Below, one piece after another: positions 1 through 6,860 of a stretch of 11,219 nucleotides of DNA. The stretch is from assembly GCA_021796315.1 (NCBI GenBank), contig JAJYOH010000141.1, positions 1 to 11,219 of the forward strand, given 5' to 3'. Position 1 is the stretch's first letter; each line of letters starts with the position of its first letter. Source of the stretch: Chloroflexota bacterium (GTDB lineage Bacteria > Chloroflexota > Anaerolineae > Anaerolineales > Villigracilaceae). The position numbers and the translations under genes are program-made. The notes under the pieces were generated by a model. The model saw only the letters and a list, made by a program, of their open reading frames with translations, made no database searches and was not told the DNA's origin.

Positions 1-1041
1 CTCAGGCGTCATGTGTTCCGGGGACAACATCTGCGCCAATCCATGTTGAGACAGGATCGAAGCTCGGATGAGTTGTTCCTGGCGCGGGACGATGCGCGGC
101 ACCAGCAGCATCCGCTGATTCAAAGCCAAAAGTTCGCAGGTGGTGTTGTAACCTGCCATGGCAACCACGAGATCCGCGGAGCGCAGCAGCGGCAATGGAT
201 CGGACAGGAACGATTCGATTCGTACTTTATCCGTTGGCAGGAAAGTCGCCAGCCCGCGCAGTTCGTTCTGTTCCGCCTCATCCATCAAAGGTCCGGTAAG
301 CAGAATGCTGTCGAATGGGATATCCGTCAGTTGCCGCAAACCAATCAAATAGTCACGCATCATCGGGAAGCCATCGCCGCCTCCGCCCGCGGTCAGCGCA
401 ACCAAAGGATTGAAACGCGAAGAAATCTGCGTTGTGTCCATATCCGTGACACGATCAAGATAACCGCAATAACGGATGCGCCGGTTAACACTGACGGGCA
501 AGCCATATTGTTCCGCCACATCGTAAAGTCCTCTTGAACCATAAACGAGGATCAGGTCGTAATCCTGTTCCAGCGTCTGGTAGATACCTTCTGCGCTCCA
601 CGTTTTTTGAATGACCTGGCTGGAATCCACGATGTCGCGCAGACCCAGCACGCGCAGACATTCGGGCTGCGTGTATTTCAACATTGCCAGCGCAGGAAGC
701 GCTTCGCCTTTCAGACCCTGCGGCGCGTGGTCCACCAGAAAGACGTTCGGGCGATACGACCGCACCGTCTCGCGCAGGATCGAGGCGCGCAGGTCGCGAA
801 TGGAGGAGAATTCCAAATCGAGGCTGCGGGCGCGGTAGGCTCCACTGTTCATCTTCGTCACAGCCGGCATCTTGACGTAATCCACGCGAGGCGGCAATGC
901 AAAAGAATGGGCAAATGGCGAGCCGGTTACGATCAGCACTTCCGCGTTCGGCATTGTCTCGGTAAAGTGCGCGGCCAGCGAGAGAGCGCGTCGAATGTGA
1001 CCCAGTCCGTAGGTATCGTGACAATAAAATAGAAAGCGCAT
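1..1041 (-). CDS. MurG-like (COG4671-type) glycosyltransferase, C-terminus cut by window edge
   Basis: The frame is open for 347 residues from an ATG at 1041 to the window edge, so the C-terminus is missing. The start MRFLFYCHDTYGLGHIRRA is the hallmark N-terminus of MurG/COG4671-like GT-B enzymes, with the Gly-rich acceptor loop GLGH at residues 12-15. A second Gly-rich loop (TAGGGGDGFP, 217-226) opens the C-terminal nucleotide-sugar domain. AGYNT (296-300) and VPRIVPRQEQ (314-323) are the usual donor-binding end of the fold. It should transfer a sugar from an NDP-sugar; donor and acceptor cannot be told. The frame stays open upstream to an ATG at 1098 (19 more residues). I prefer 1041 because it matches the family N-terminus, although the ribosome site there is weak. 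It lies 82 bases after the GT4 gene on the same strand, so the two are probably co-transcribed. Confidence 0.85.
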   Translation of the reverse strand, partial: MRFLFYCHDTYGLGHIRRALSLAAHFTETMPNAEVLIVTGSPFAHSFALPPRVDYVKMPAVTKMNSGAYRARSLDLEFSSIRDLRASILRETVRSYRPNVFLVDHAPQGLKGEALPALAMLKYTQPECLRVLGLRDIVDSSQVIQKTWSAEGIYQTLEQDYDLILVYGSRGLYDVAEQYGLPVSVNRRIRYCGYLDRVTDMDTTQISSRFNPLVALTAGGGGDGFPMMRDYLIGLRQLTDIPFDSILLTGPLMDEAEQNELRGLATFLPTDKVRIESFLSDPLPLLRSADLVVAMAGYNTTCELLALNQRMLLVPRIVPRQEQLIRASILSQHGLAQMLSPEHMTPE

Positions 1042-1123
1042 CCTGTTATCGACCACGCGATCTTCGAATAGACTCGATGACACGGATAGCATTTGCATAA
1101 GATCATCCAACCTTTCTTGTACG

Positions 1124-2494
1124 TTATTGCTTCAAGTCTAGTTGGACGTTGTTGGCAGGCATGTGCGAAAAGGTTGCGGTCTGGTTGGCGTTCCCGGGGA
1201 ACAAATTCGCTGGAATCGGAATACGTCCTTCGTCTTCCTCAGCCGCGTGTTTGTGATCGAGATTCATAAATAGCTGCGTGAGATAGCGCGCGTTGGCCGC
1301 CATGTCGAATTTCGCCAGGACGGTTTGCCGACCGACCTCTGCCAATCTTTCGCGCAAGTATGGATGATCGAGAAGTCGCGCCATGGCGTCCGCCAATAAA
1401 TCCGCATCCCGCTCTGGGACGAGCAAGCCGTTGTCCTCGGAACGGATCAACTCCGGCACGCCGGAGACTGGCGTGGAGACAACTGGAACGCGCATGTAAA
1501 GCGACTCGACCAGCGCGTTCGGAATCCCATCGCGGTCGCCGTCGCTGGCAACCACGCAGGGAAGCGCCACCAGCGCCGCCTGCTGATACATTTCGATGAC
1601 GCGCTCGTGCGTTTCCGCGCCCCACAACTTCACGCGATTGGTCAGAGCCAGTTCGCGGATTTGCCTTTCGAGGATCGGACGCAGCGGGCCTTCGCCGACA
1701 ATGCGGCAGTCAAAGTCATAGCCTTGATCCTCGAGTCGGCGGCAGGCTTGGAGAAGATAGGACAATCCCTTCTTCTCGACCAGGCGCGCGACGGAAAGAA
1801 TCAGCGGGCGTCCATCCGCAGGCGGAACCCGGCGCGGGTCCGAGGGAAAGACGCGCAGGTCCAACCCGTGATAGATGCGATGGATCGGGACGTCGCTGCG
1901 CGGATCAGCTACTGAAGCAAGATATTGGTGGTTGTATCCTGTACAGGTCACGACAAAACGCGCATTCTTCATTTTGTAGGCCAGCATGCCCTTTTGCGAG
2001 AGATAAATGTCTTTGGCGTGCGCCGTGAAGCTGTAAGAGATGCCGGTAAACTGATGCACAAGCAGCGCGACCGTCGCCGGGGTATTGGCATAATGCGCGT
2101 GCAGGTGCGTGACGCCCTCCTGTTCGACCTGGTTGGCGATGTAAGCCGCGTAGAGAAGATGGCGGGGCGTGCTCGGGTGGTGAAACCGGACGAGCGCCGT
2201 CACGCATACGCCCAGGAAAGAGCGGGGACTTTTTAGAAATCGTCTGAACGCCGCCTCGAACAGGCTCAACGTCCCAAAGGGGAATCCCTGAGGAAGATAG
2301 GCGATCGGCGCCCGCACTTCTTCCGCCGCCTGGTTTATCTTGCCGGTCGGTTCGAGCAGCGAAAAGATGCGCAGGGAGAGTCCCTGCCGTTCGAGTTCCA
2401 AGACTTCGTGCAGGATAAACGTTTCAGAGAGATGAGGAAAGCGCTTGATGAGGTAAGCGATTTTCTGTGAAGCGGGTTGTCCATCGTGTTCCAT
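1124..2494 (-). CDS. Glycosyltransferase family 4 (GT-B) enzyme
   Basis: A 456-residue protein, complete. The N-terminus (KIAYLIKRFPHLSETFI, residues 11-27) is typical of GT4 exopolysaccharide glycosyltransferases of the WcaL/AmsK kind. LHAHYA (131-136) lies in the acceptor domain. SVARLVEKKG (234-243) and GEGP (267-270) mark the donor domain. DGIPNALVE (322-330) is the EX7E motif with Asp in place of the first Glu, followed by the usual PVVST-PVSGVPELI stretch. It should be a retaining glycosyltransferase acting at the cytosolic face of the membrane in polysaccharide or glycolipid synthesis; the substrate is unknown. The ATG at 2494 is chosen over a GTG at 2512 because an AAAGGA-type ribosome site lies just before it. 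About 45 C-terminal residues rich in Asn and Pro after the catalytic domain look like a disordered tail. The second glycosyltransferase follows on the same strand. Confidence 0.9.
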   Translation of the reverse strand: MEHDGQPASQKIAYLIKRFPHLSETFILHEVLELERQGLSLRIFSLLEPTGKINQAAEEVRAPIAYLPQGFPFGTLSLFEAAFRRFLKSPRSFLGVCVTALVRFHHPSTPRHLLYAAYIANQVEQEGVTHLHAHYANTPATVALLVHQFTGISYSFTAHAKDIYLSQKGMLAYKMKNARFVVTCTGYNHQYLASVADPRSDVPIHRIYHGLDLRVFPSDPRRVPPADGRPLILSVARLVEKKGLSYLLQACRRLEDQGYDFDCRIVGEGPLRPILERQIRELALTNRVKLWGAETHERVIEMYQQAALVALPCVVASDGDRDGIPNALVESLYMRVPVVSTPVSGVPELIRSEDNGLLVPERDADLLADAMARLLDHPYLRERLAEVGRQTVLAKFDMAANARYLTQLFMNLDHKHAAEEDEGRIPIPANLFPGNANQTATFSHMPANNVQLDLKQ

Positions 2495-2650
2495 TTTCGT
2501 TCCTTTCCACACACATCGAGCGGAGATGTGAAGCGGCTCTCGCCGATGTTGTCAGCGCTTTTATATTAATGATTCAAGGTTGGGTGGAAGGTGGGAAAAG
2601 GATACAAAAAGGTTGCGGTTGGCGCACATGTCGCGGTTGAGATTGCAGCC

Positions 2651-2669
2651 GAAAATCAAGTTGATTTTC
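2651..2669. promoter_or_regulatory. Perfect 9+1+9 palindrome upstream of the GT4 gene
   Basis: GAAAATCAA and TTGATTTTC face each other around one central base, forming a perfect AT-rich dyad. It lies about 155 bases upstream of the minus-strand GT4 start, in the roughly 255-base gap between that gene and the DUF6504 stop. Its size and symmetry suit a dimeric regulator's operator. No clear promoter boxes could be tied to it, and no T-run follows that would make it a terminator. A chance palindrome, or decayed coding DNA of the upstream gene, remains possible. Confidence 0.3.
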
Positions 2670-2749
2670 GCGTACAATGGCACATAAATCGTCCCTTTGG
2701 CAATACTGATAAGCGGTTGTATTTCTATCTTGGAATCGAATATTTGTCC

Positions 2750-3019
2750 CTAGTCAACGCGCACGCGGAAAAAGAATCGTCCCACGTTCAACGAGCTGCG
2801 CGTGGACGCGGCCTCTGCGTGTGCTGGGCGCATGTTGCATGCCATCTTGCCGCGGCGGGCGAAGTCGCTCCACGATGAAAGCAACTCGACCACACGATAC
2901 GTTTTGTCTTCCCAGATAAAGTCATTCGGACAATCCGGAGTCTTTTCGCGAGCGGGAGGCGCATCGAATAAAACTTCGATGGGCTGGTCGAGAAAATGGA
3001 TGGCGCGCGGTTCGGTCAT
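2750..3019 (-). CDS. DUF6504 family protein, probably truncated by an amber codon
   Basis: An 89-residue frame. Residues such as IEVLFDAPP, the CPNDFIW block, TYRVVELLSSWSDF, RRGKMACNMRPAHA and NVGRFFFRVRVD match what I recall of the DUF6504 family, small soluble proteins of unknown function known mainly from Actinobacteria and Chloroflexota. In that family the RVRVD stretch is normally followed by a residue, then G-x-x-F-D and about 20 more residues. Here a TAG at 2750-2752 is followed in the same frame by GQIFD, so the stop looks like a nonsense mutation or sequencing error rather than the natural end. The ATG at 3019 is chosen; a TTG at 3031 would add four residues. Neither has a clear ribosome site. 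A hairpin repeat (3031-3079) separates it from the upstream YeaO-like gene. Confidence 0.7.
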   Translation of the reverse strand: MTEPRAIHFLDQPIEVLFDAPPAREKTPDCPNDFIWEDKTYRVVELLSSWSDFARRGKMACNMRPAHAEAASTRSSLNVGRFFFRVRVD

Positions 3020-3030
3020 GATTGCTTGCA

Positions 3031-3079
3031 ATGTAGGTCACGCTTTCCTCTCCGAGGACTTCGCAAGCGTGACCTACAT
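3031..3079. repeat. Long hairpin repeat with 15-base perfect arms (REP-like)
   Basis: The arms at 3031-3045 (ATGTAGGTCACGCTT) and 3065-3079 are exact reverse complements. Inside, TCCTC (3046-3050) and GAGGA (3054-3058) form a second short stem with a three-base loop. The element abuts or overlaps both neighbours on the minus strand. It supplies the last Met codon and the TAG stop (3074-3076) of the YeaO-like gene and ends just before the DUF6504 start. No T-run follows either arm, so it is not a standard intrinsic terminator. It looks like a dispersed palindromic repeat that landed between two operon genes and may stabilise or attenuate the transcript. Confidence 0.75.
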
Positions 3080-3427
3080 AGGTTTTCTTTCCAGATGATT
3101 TTTGAGCGCGACCGCGTTGTTGTGTTCTTCATCCTTCGCGGCAAAGAGCAAAGTCAACTTGCCGGTATGCGACTTTTGAAGTAATTGTTCGATCAAATCG
3201 GAATGGCTGTCAAGCTCCTTGAAATATCGCTGTTGGAATTCCTCCCATTTGCTTTCATCGTGTCCGAACCATTGGCGCAGTTCATTGCTTGGCGCAATTT
3301 CTTTCATCCATTCATCCAATTTGACCGACGCCTTGGAAAGACCGCGCGGCCAGAGACGATCCACAAGAATCCGCAATCCATCATCGGAAGAAGGCGGATC
3401 GTAAACGCGTTTGACTTGAATGTTCAT
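3074..3427 (-). CDS. YeaO-like DUF488 family protein
   Basis: A 117-residue cytosolic protein, full length for the short YeaO-type branch of DUF488. Visible hallmarks are [20 protein letters not shown] (residues 5-24), the adjacent LWPRGL, then [14 protein letters not shown] and the C-terminal [13 protein letters not shown]. The biochemical function of the family is not established. The gene starts 6 bases after the stop of the channel-like gene and so sits in the glycosylase operon. Its last codon and stop lie inside the hairpin repeat at 3031-3079, which suggests that the repeat insertion reset the extreme C-terminus without touching the conserved core. Confidence 0.9.
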   Translation of the reverse strand: MNIQVKRVYDPPSSDDGLRILVDRLWPRGLSKASVKLDEWMKEIAPSNELRQWFGHDESKWEEFQQRYFKELDSHSDLIEQLLQKSHTGKLTLLFAAKDEEHNNAVALKNHLERKPM

Positions 3428-3433
3428 ACTCGC

Positions 3434-3778
3434 TTAGTCCTTGTCTACCAAGTGAAAATGGTGCATAAAGCGATGAACGATGGGCGCGGCCAGCACGCCG
3501 ACCGATGCAAGCAGGACAACACCCGAATACAACGCGTAAAACGAGGCAAATAATTTTCCTGCTGTCGTATGCAACGTATCCACCGGTCCCATGCCGCCGA
3601 GAATCATCGAGGCGTTCAGAAGCGAGTCGATCCACGACAAGCCTTCGAGAAAATGATATCCCAACATGCCGATGCCAAGCGAGATCAAAATGATGCCTGC
3701 TGAAATCCCGACATTGCGCGCCAGACGTTGCGCAAAAACCTTTCGACTGGCTAGCGGTTGGCTATGATGTTCGTACAT
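3434..3778 (-). CDS. Small membrane protein resembling a two-helix potassium-channel pore unit
   Basis: A 114-residue protein. A basic N-terminus is followed by a membrane helix (about 22-42), a short amphipathic segment with the Gly-rich loop ASMILGGMGPVD (56-67), a second helix (about 73-98) and a His-rich cytosolic tail. This helix-pore loop-helix layout is that of a K+ channel subunit, but the loop reads GGMG instead of the classical TxGYGD filter, so ion selectivity cannot be assumed. Its ATG (3778) directly follows the TGA of the DNA glycosylase, with AAGGAG upstream, and YeaO begins 6 bases beyond its stop. It is therefore firmly in this operon. No function is proven; 'hypothetical membrane protein' is the safe name. 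Confidence 0.75.
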   Translation of the reverse strand: MYEHHSQPLASRKVFAQRLARNVGISAGIILISLGIGMLGYHFLEGLSWIDSLLNASMILGGMGPVDTLHTTAGKLFASFYALYSGVVLLASVGVLAAPIVHRFMHHFHLVDKD

Positions 3779-4666
3779 TCAAACTCCTTCGTATTTCAAA
3801 TTCCAATCCCAAAACCAATAGGCCAGCCCTTTGAACTCGCCCCATTTTGCAAATCTCTTTTCCACTTGTTTGGCTGTGATTGGCCTGCCTCGATACCATT
3901 CATGCGAGACCACTTTCAATGCCCACGAATCAATCGGGATGAAATCGTGGCGTCCCAAAATCATCAGCAGGTTGGCGGCCGCGTATGGGCCGACACCGCG
4001 GATGTTCATTAATTGTTTGCGAAGTTCAAGCGTTGGCAGTGTTGATGTTTTATAGGATTCGATGTCCAGTTCACCAGATGCGACGCGGACAGCCAGTTCA
4101 TGGATGGCTGGCGCGCGATAACCAACGCGCACCGCTTCTTTCAGGACCTCGGGGCTGGACGCGGCGATTCTATCGGGCGTGGGAAAGGCCCTTTTATCGG
4201 AGTCCGCCAGCGGATCCCCGAATGATGCGATGGCGTTGAGATTCATCCGCTTGGTCGCGGCCCATAAAGTATTTGTCGTCAATATGGTTTTCAACACGTC
4301 TTCGAAAAATGTCGGCGAACGGAGCACGCGGCCGCGCGCCAATCTTTCGGCGTGGCGAAGTTTCGGTTCCTTACACGTGGCTTTATAGAACGAAGAAAAG
4401 TCCTGATCGAGTCCGAACATCCATGTGATTTTTTCGGTGACCTCGTTTTGTTCGGCTTTGTTGAGCCTGCCTTTTGTTTCGACCGTTACACTTTTTGAAT
4501 CGCCGGACAACCGATAATCGATCACGCGACCATTGGCAAGGCGATCTGTGTAAAACAGCATGGATGAATCCGGTTCAAAGCGAAAGGGAGCCAGTTGCAG
4601 CCATCCGTGCGATTGGACAACGGATAGAAAGTTGAATGGCTGGCGCGCGGGCAGAGTTAGGTTCAA
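3779..4666 (-). CDS. AlkA-like HhH-GPD DNA glycosylase (3-methyladenine / 8-oxoguanine type, COG0122)
   Basis: A base-excision repair enzyme that cleaves damaged bases from DNA. It is 295 residues from a TTG at 4666. The N-terminal sheet domain opens with LNLTLPARQPFNF and HGWLQLAPF. The helix-hairpin-helix LMNIRGVGPYAAANLL (about 219-234) is followed by FIPIDSWA, whose Asp (about 246) is the expected catalytic residue. The frame runs further upstream to an ATG at 4777, but that codon overlaps the start of the divergent gene at 4776, and the extra 37 residues look non-conserved. The TTG has GGAG at ideal spacing and gives the family-like N-terminus. It is the first gene of a tight minus-strand set with the channel-like, YeaO-like and DUF6504 genes. 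The damaged base recognised cannot be told. Confidence 0.9.
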   Translation of the reverse strand: MNLTLPARQPFNFLSVVQSHGWLQLAPFRFEPDSSMLFYTDRLANGRVIDYRLSGDSKSVTVETKGRLNKAEQNEVTEKITWMFGLDQDFSSFYKATCKEPKLRHAERLARGRVLRSPTFFEDVLKTILTTNTLWAATKRMNLNAIASFGDPLADSDKRAFPTPDRIAASSPEVLKEAVRVGYRAPAIHELAVRVASGELDIESYKTSTLPTLELRKQLMNIRGVGPYAAANLLMILGRHDFIPIDSWALKVVSHEWYRGRPITAKQVEKRFAKWGEFKGLAYWFWDWNLKYEGV

Positions 4667-4695
4667 GTGCGTCTCCGGTTTTTCTGCCAATCTTA

Positions 4696-4724
4696 GCACA
4701 AATGTGCATTGAATCAAGTATAAT
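4696..4724 (+). promoter_or_regulatory. Candidate promoter with -10 TATAAT and overlapping dyad
   Basis: A consensus TATAAT at 4719-4724 lies about 50 bases before the ATG at 4776, which has an AAAGGA ribosome site. At the -35 position there is no good TTGACA match. Instead the dyad GCACA-AA-TGTGC occupies 4696-4707, where an activator or repressor could bind. The region is also the upstream flank of the divergent glycosylase gene, so the site could influence both. Confidence 0.4.
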
Positions 4725-4775
4725 TTTTTATCGGTCAGTTTAACGATAAACCAAAACAACGAAAGGATTTTAGTC

Positions 4776-5228
4776 ATGTCGTCGAATCAATTAAAGCCGT
4801 TGCAGATCACAGCTGTGGTCATGCTCGTGTTGCTTTTCCTGCAGTATGAATTCGGGATAGCAACCATCATGGCCAATCCTCCTTCAATCCCCTCGTTCAA
4901 TTTTTCATTCGAAGCTTTTCGAGCCGCACTTGATCAAGTCGGTGTTGTGGTATTGCTCCACGCGGGCCTCGGAGGCTGGCTCGTGATCTTCTCTGTGATA
5001 AATTTGATCCTGGCGCTCAGGACCAAAACCAGGAGCGTCCAAATTTTGGGTGTGTTGAGTTTCCTTTCGGTTGTATTTGCCGCGGGCGGCGGATTGTTCT
5101 TCGTCCTTTCCGGTTTTCAGGATGACCACGCCTCTCATGCCATGGCTACGAATTTCATTTTGTCCGTTGCCTTCTTTTTCCTCGAGTTATACGCGATAAA
5201 GCCGGATTCAAAATCAAAAACTAATTGA
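4776..5228 (+). CDS. Four-helix integral membrane protein of unknown function
   Basis: A 150-residue protein. Four hydrophobic segments are visible at about 9-31, 54-80, 87-112 and 121-141. A roughly 20-residue polar loop between helices 1 and 2 (with NPPSIPSFNFSF) probably lies outside, and the tail is short and Lys-rich (KPDSKSKTN). No catalytic motif or named family was recognised. The ATG at 4776 has AAAGGA about nine bases upstream and a TATAAT promoter element further up. It stands alone: the glycosylase gene diverges from it, and the chromate-transporter remnant converges on it, overlapping its last 15 bases. Confidence 0.75.
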   Translation: MSSNQLKPLQITAVVMLVLLFLQYEFGIATIMANPPSIPSFNFSFEAFRAALDQVGVVVLLHAGLGGWLVIFSVINLILALRTKTRSVQILGVLSFLSVVFAAGGGLFFVLSGFQDDHASHAMATNFILSVAFFFLELYAIKPDSKSKTN

Positions 5229-5513
5229 GCCTTCGCTGCAACAACCAGAGCGAAATGCCCTGAAGCGCAGCAACAGCATGAGACTCACAAGCGCAATCCC
5301 AATAATGAGCGGATCAACGATGGCGGTCGTCGAGAGCTGAAGCGTGACGCCCAGCATCAATCCCAGCGAAGCGACGTTCACTCCATCCCAAAAGTCACTC
5401 CTGTGCAAGTGTCCAGGCGATTCCCACCTACTGCGTGGTAAAATCGCAAACTGCCAAGCAGGCAATGCCGAAAAACTCCCACCAAAAGCCGTCAGCCAGC
5501 TGCCTTTTGCCAC
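5214..5513 (-). pseudogene. Decayed C-terminal remnant of a chromate transporter (ChrA family)
   Basis: The minus-strand frame contains FWDGVNVASLGLMLGVTLQL, then IVDPLIIGIALVSLMLLLRF, the signature of the C-terminal chromate_transport domain of ChrA. Full-length ChrA has about 390 residues or one 180-residue half; here about 100 remain. The segment before DGVN (about residues 10-40) only faintly follows the family's GIFLPAF-PRLR pattern, and the end after LLLRF drops into unrelated Cys/Ser-rich sequence, as expected after frameshifts. No ribosome site is evident. It is read as a dead fragment that overlaps the end of the plus-strand membrane-protein gene and fills most of 5229-5598 upstream of the biosynthetic operon. 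Confidence 0.65.
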
Positions 5514-5535
5514 TGTCTGAATGAATTGGTTTGCT

Positions 5536-5541
5536 TATAAT
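5536..5541 (+). promoter_or_regulatory. Candidate -10 box for the biosynthetic operon
   Basis: TATAAT lies 58 bases before the ATG of the TIM-barrel gene, preceded by TTTGCT, which is close to an extended -10. The -35 region at normal spacing (around CTGTCT) is poor, so an activator may be needed. It is the best promoter candidate in the gap and sits directly upstream of the five-gene set. Confidence 0.4.
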
Positions 5542-5598
5542 GCCTGATTGCCTGTTGCGACAGCAAAGCAAGCTGAGATTGATATTGGAGCAGCAACA

Positions 5599-6840
5599 AT
5601 GATAAGACTAAGTTACAGCACTTTTGGTTTGACCAACCTGGATTTTTTGGATTCCATTGGCGTTGTCGATAAAGCAGGTTACCCGGGAATTGAACTTTCA
5701 TTTCATCGAGACCAGTTCAATCCATTTGAAATTACCGATGAATATATTGCAGCGATCAATAAACGATTTGAGACCGTTGATGTAAAACCTGCTTGTGTGG
5801 CAACCGCTTCGCATTTTTTCACGCCATCCAGGCCGCATGAACCCTCGCTGATGAGTCCCGACCTGGCTGGCAGAAAACGCCGCATCAACCTGGTGCGGCG
5901 CGGGATTGATGTCGCCCGTAAATTGGGCGTTTCACTCGTCACGTTTGGAAGCGGCTTCATCCGGGATGAACACGTGACGAACCCATCGGTCAACCCGCGC
6001 GAACTGCTGGTGGACAGCATCCATCAATGTTTGCGAGCGGTCAGGGACGACGAAGACATCACCCTTCTGATTGAGCCGGAGCCGGGGATGTTCATTGAAA
6101 CAGTGGAACAGGGCTTGAGTCTCGTCAATGAAGTCAATTCGCCCAAGTTCCAATTACATTTGGATATATGCCACATGTATTGTTCGGAAAAGGATTATGT
6201 CTCTGCCCTGGCGCAAGCCGCTCCATACACACGTTATCTGCACGTTTCCGATGCCCAGGAAGGGTATAACCTGAAAATTGTGAAGATGGCAGAGAATCTG
6301 ACTCTCGACCTGGACTTCGCCAGCTACCTGATTTACTTCCCCGAATATGCAGATTATTTGCTGGTGGACAGAGACCATCCAATCTATTTTTATGATGAAA
6401 AACCCGGCAGGGAGCAGGAAAAGTGCACCGAATCCATCCTGAACTCCGTCAACATTGCGCGGATGCCAATCTATGTGGACTACAATGGACTATTCGCAGG
6501 CTCAACCCCCTTTGACGACGAAATTTTCACCTATTTGATTTCGGTGCCGGGACTGAGCTATGATGTGTTGGAAAGAGCAGGACCCATCCTTATTTATTTG
6601 CGGAGCGCAAAATACACAGACGGCAAATTGCTAGTGGATAAGATGGTTGCAAATACCCTGACAGGCATTGTCCACTTCCACGAAATTCCGGGCGAAGGTA
6701 CACTTGATTTTGCCGCCAGTTTCAAGGCTTTAACGGATAATGGATTTTCCGGGTACGCGTCTGTTGAGTTGTATCACCATGTTCAGTCATGGGAAAAGGC
6801 GTTGAACGACAGTTTCAGGCATTTGTCACAATTTGTGTAG
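5599..6840 (+). CDS. Sugar-phosphate isomerase/epimerase-like TIM-barrel protein (xylose isomerase-like, AP endonuclease 2 fold)
   Basis: A 413-residue cytosolic protein from an ATG at 5599, preceded by GGAG. A TTG at 5548 in the same frame is unlikely. The N-terminus IRLSYSTFGLTNLDF and AGYPGIELSF (26-35) are strands of the barrel. Candidate metal ligands are E159 or E161 (LLIEPEPG), D189 and H192 (LDICHM), H215 (LHVSD) and E390 (SVELYHH). The family is usually 260-300 residues. Here about 135 residues are inserted between LHVSD (214-218) and HFHEIPGEGTLDF (359-371). The fold includes sugar isomerases, epimerases, inosose dehydratase and 3-dehydroshikimate dehydratase. Being first in an operon with a sugar-phosphate cyclase, it may isomerise or dehydrate a cyclitol. 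EboE of the Ebo cluster has the same fold, but I do not see its typical N-terminus. Confidence 0.85.
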   Translation: MIRLSYSTFGLTNLDFLDSIGVVDKAGYPGIELSFHRDQFNPFEITDEYIAAINKRFETVDVKPACVATASHFFTPSRPHEPSLMSPDLAGRKRRINLVRRGIDVARKLGVSLVTFGSGFIRDEHVTNPSVNPRELLVDSIHQCLRAVRDDEDITLLIEPEPGMFIETVEQGLSLVNEVNSPKFQLHLDICHMYCSEKDYVSALAQAAPYTRYLHVSDAQEGYNLKIVKMAENLTLDLDFASYLIYFPEYADYLLVDRDHPIYFYDEKPGREQEKCTESILNSVNIARMPIYVDYNGLFAGSTPFDDEIFTYLISVPGLSYDVLERAGPILIYLRSAKYTDGKLLVDKMVANTLTGIVHFHEIPGEGTLDFAASFKALTDNGFSGYASVELYHHVQSWEKALNDSFRHLSQFV

Positions 6841-6860
6841 GTACATCCAGTTGAAACAAT

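Noticed and set aside
13..537. 174-residue plus-strand open frame at the left edge
   Set aside because: Antisense shadow of the partial glycosyltransferase; low-complexity Gln/Arg/His composition and no ribosome site.
485..1024. 179-residue minus-strand open frame overlapping the first glycosyltransferase
   Set aside because: It is Arg/Ser-rich with no family resemblance and lies out of frame inside a clear COG4671-type gene.
2591..2878. 95-residue plus-strand open frame over the gap and DUF6504 gene
   Set aside because: It runs antisense to conserved DUF6504 codons and has no recognisable features.
4667..4777. N-terminal extension of the DNA glycosylase to an ATG at 4777
   Set aside because: That start overlaps the start codon of the divergent membrane-protein gene and crosses its promoter; a TTG at 4666 with GGAG fits the family N-terminus.
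5548..5598. TTG start extending the TIM-barrel protein by 17 residues
   Set aside because: The ATG at 5599 has a proper GGAG site and matches the barrel's first strand; the extension lies between the promoter and the ribosome site.
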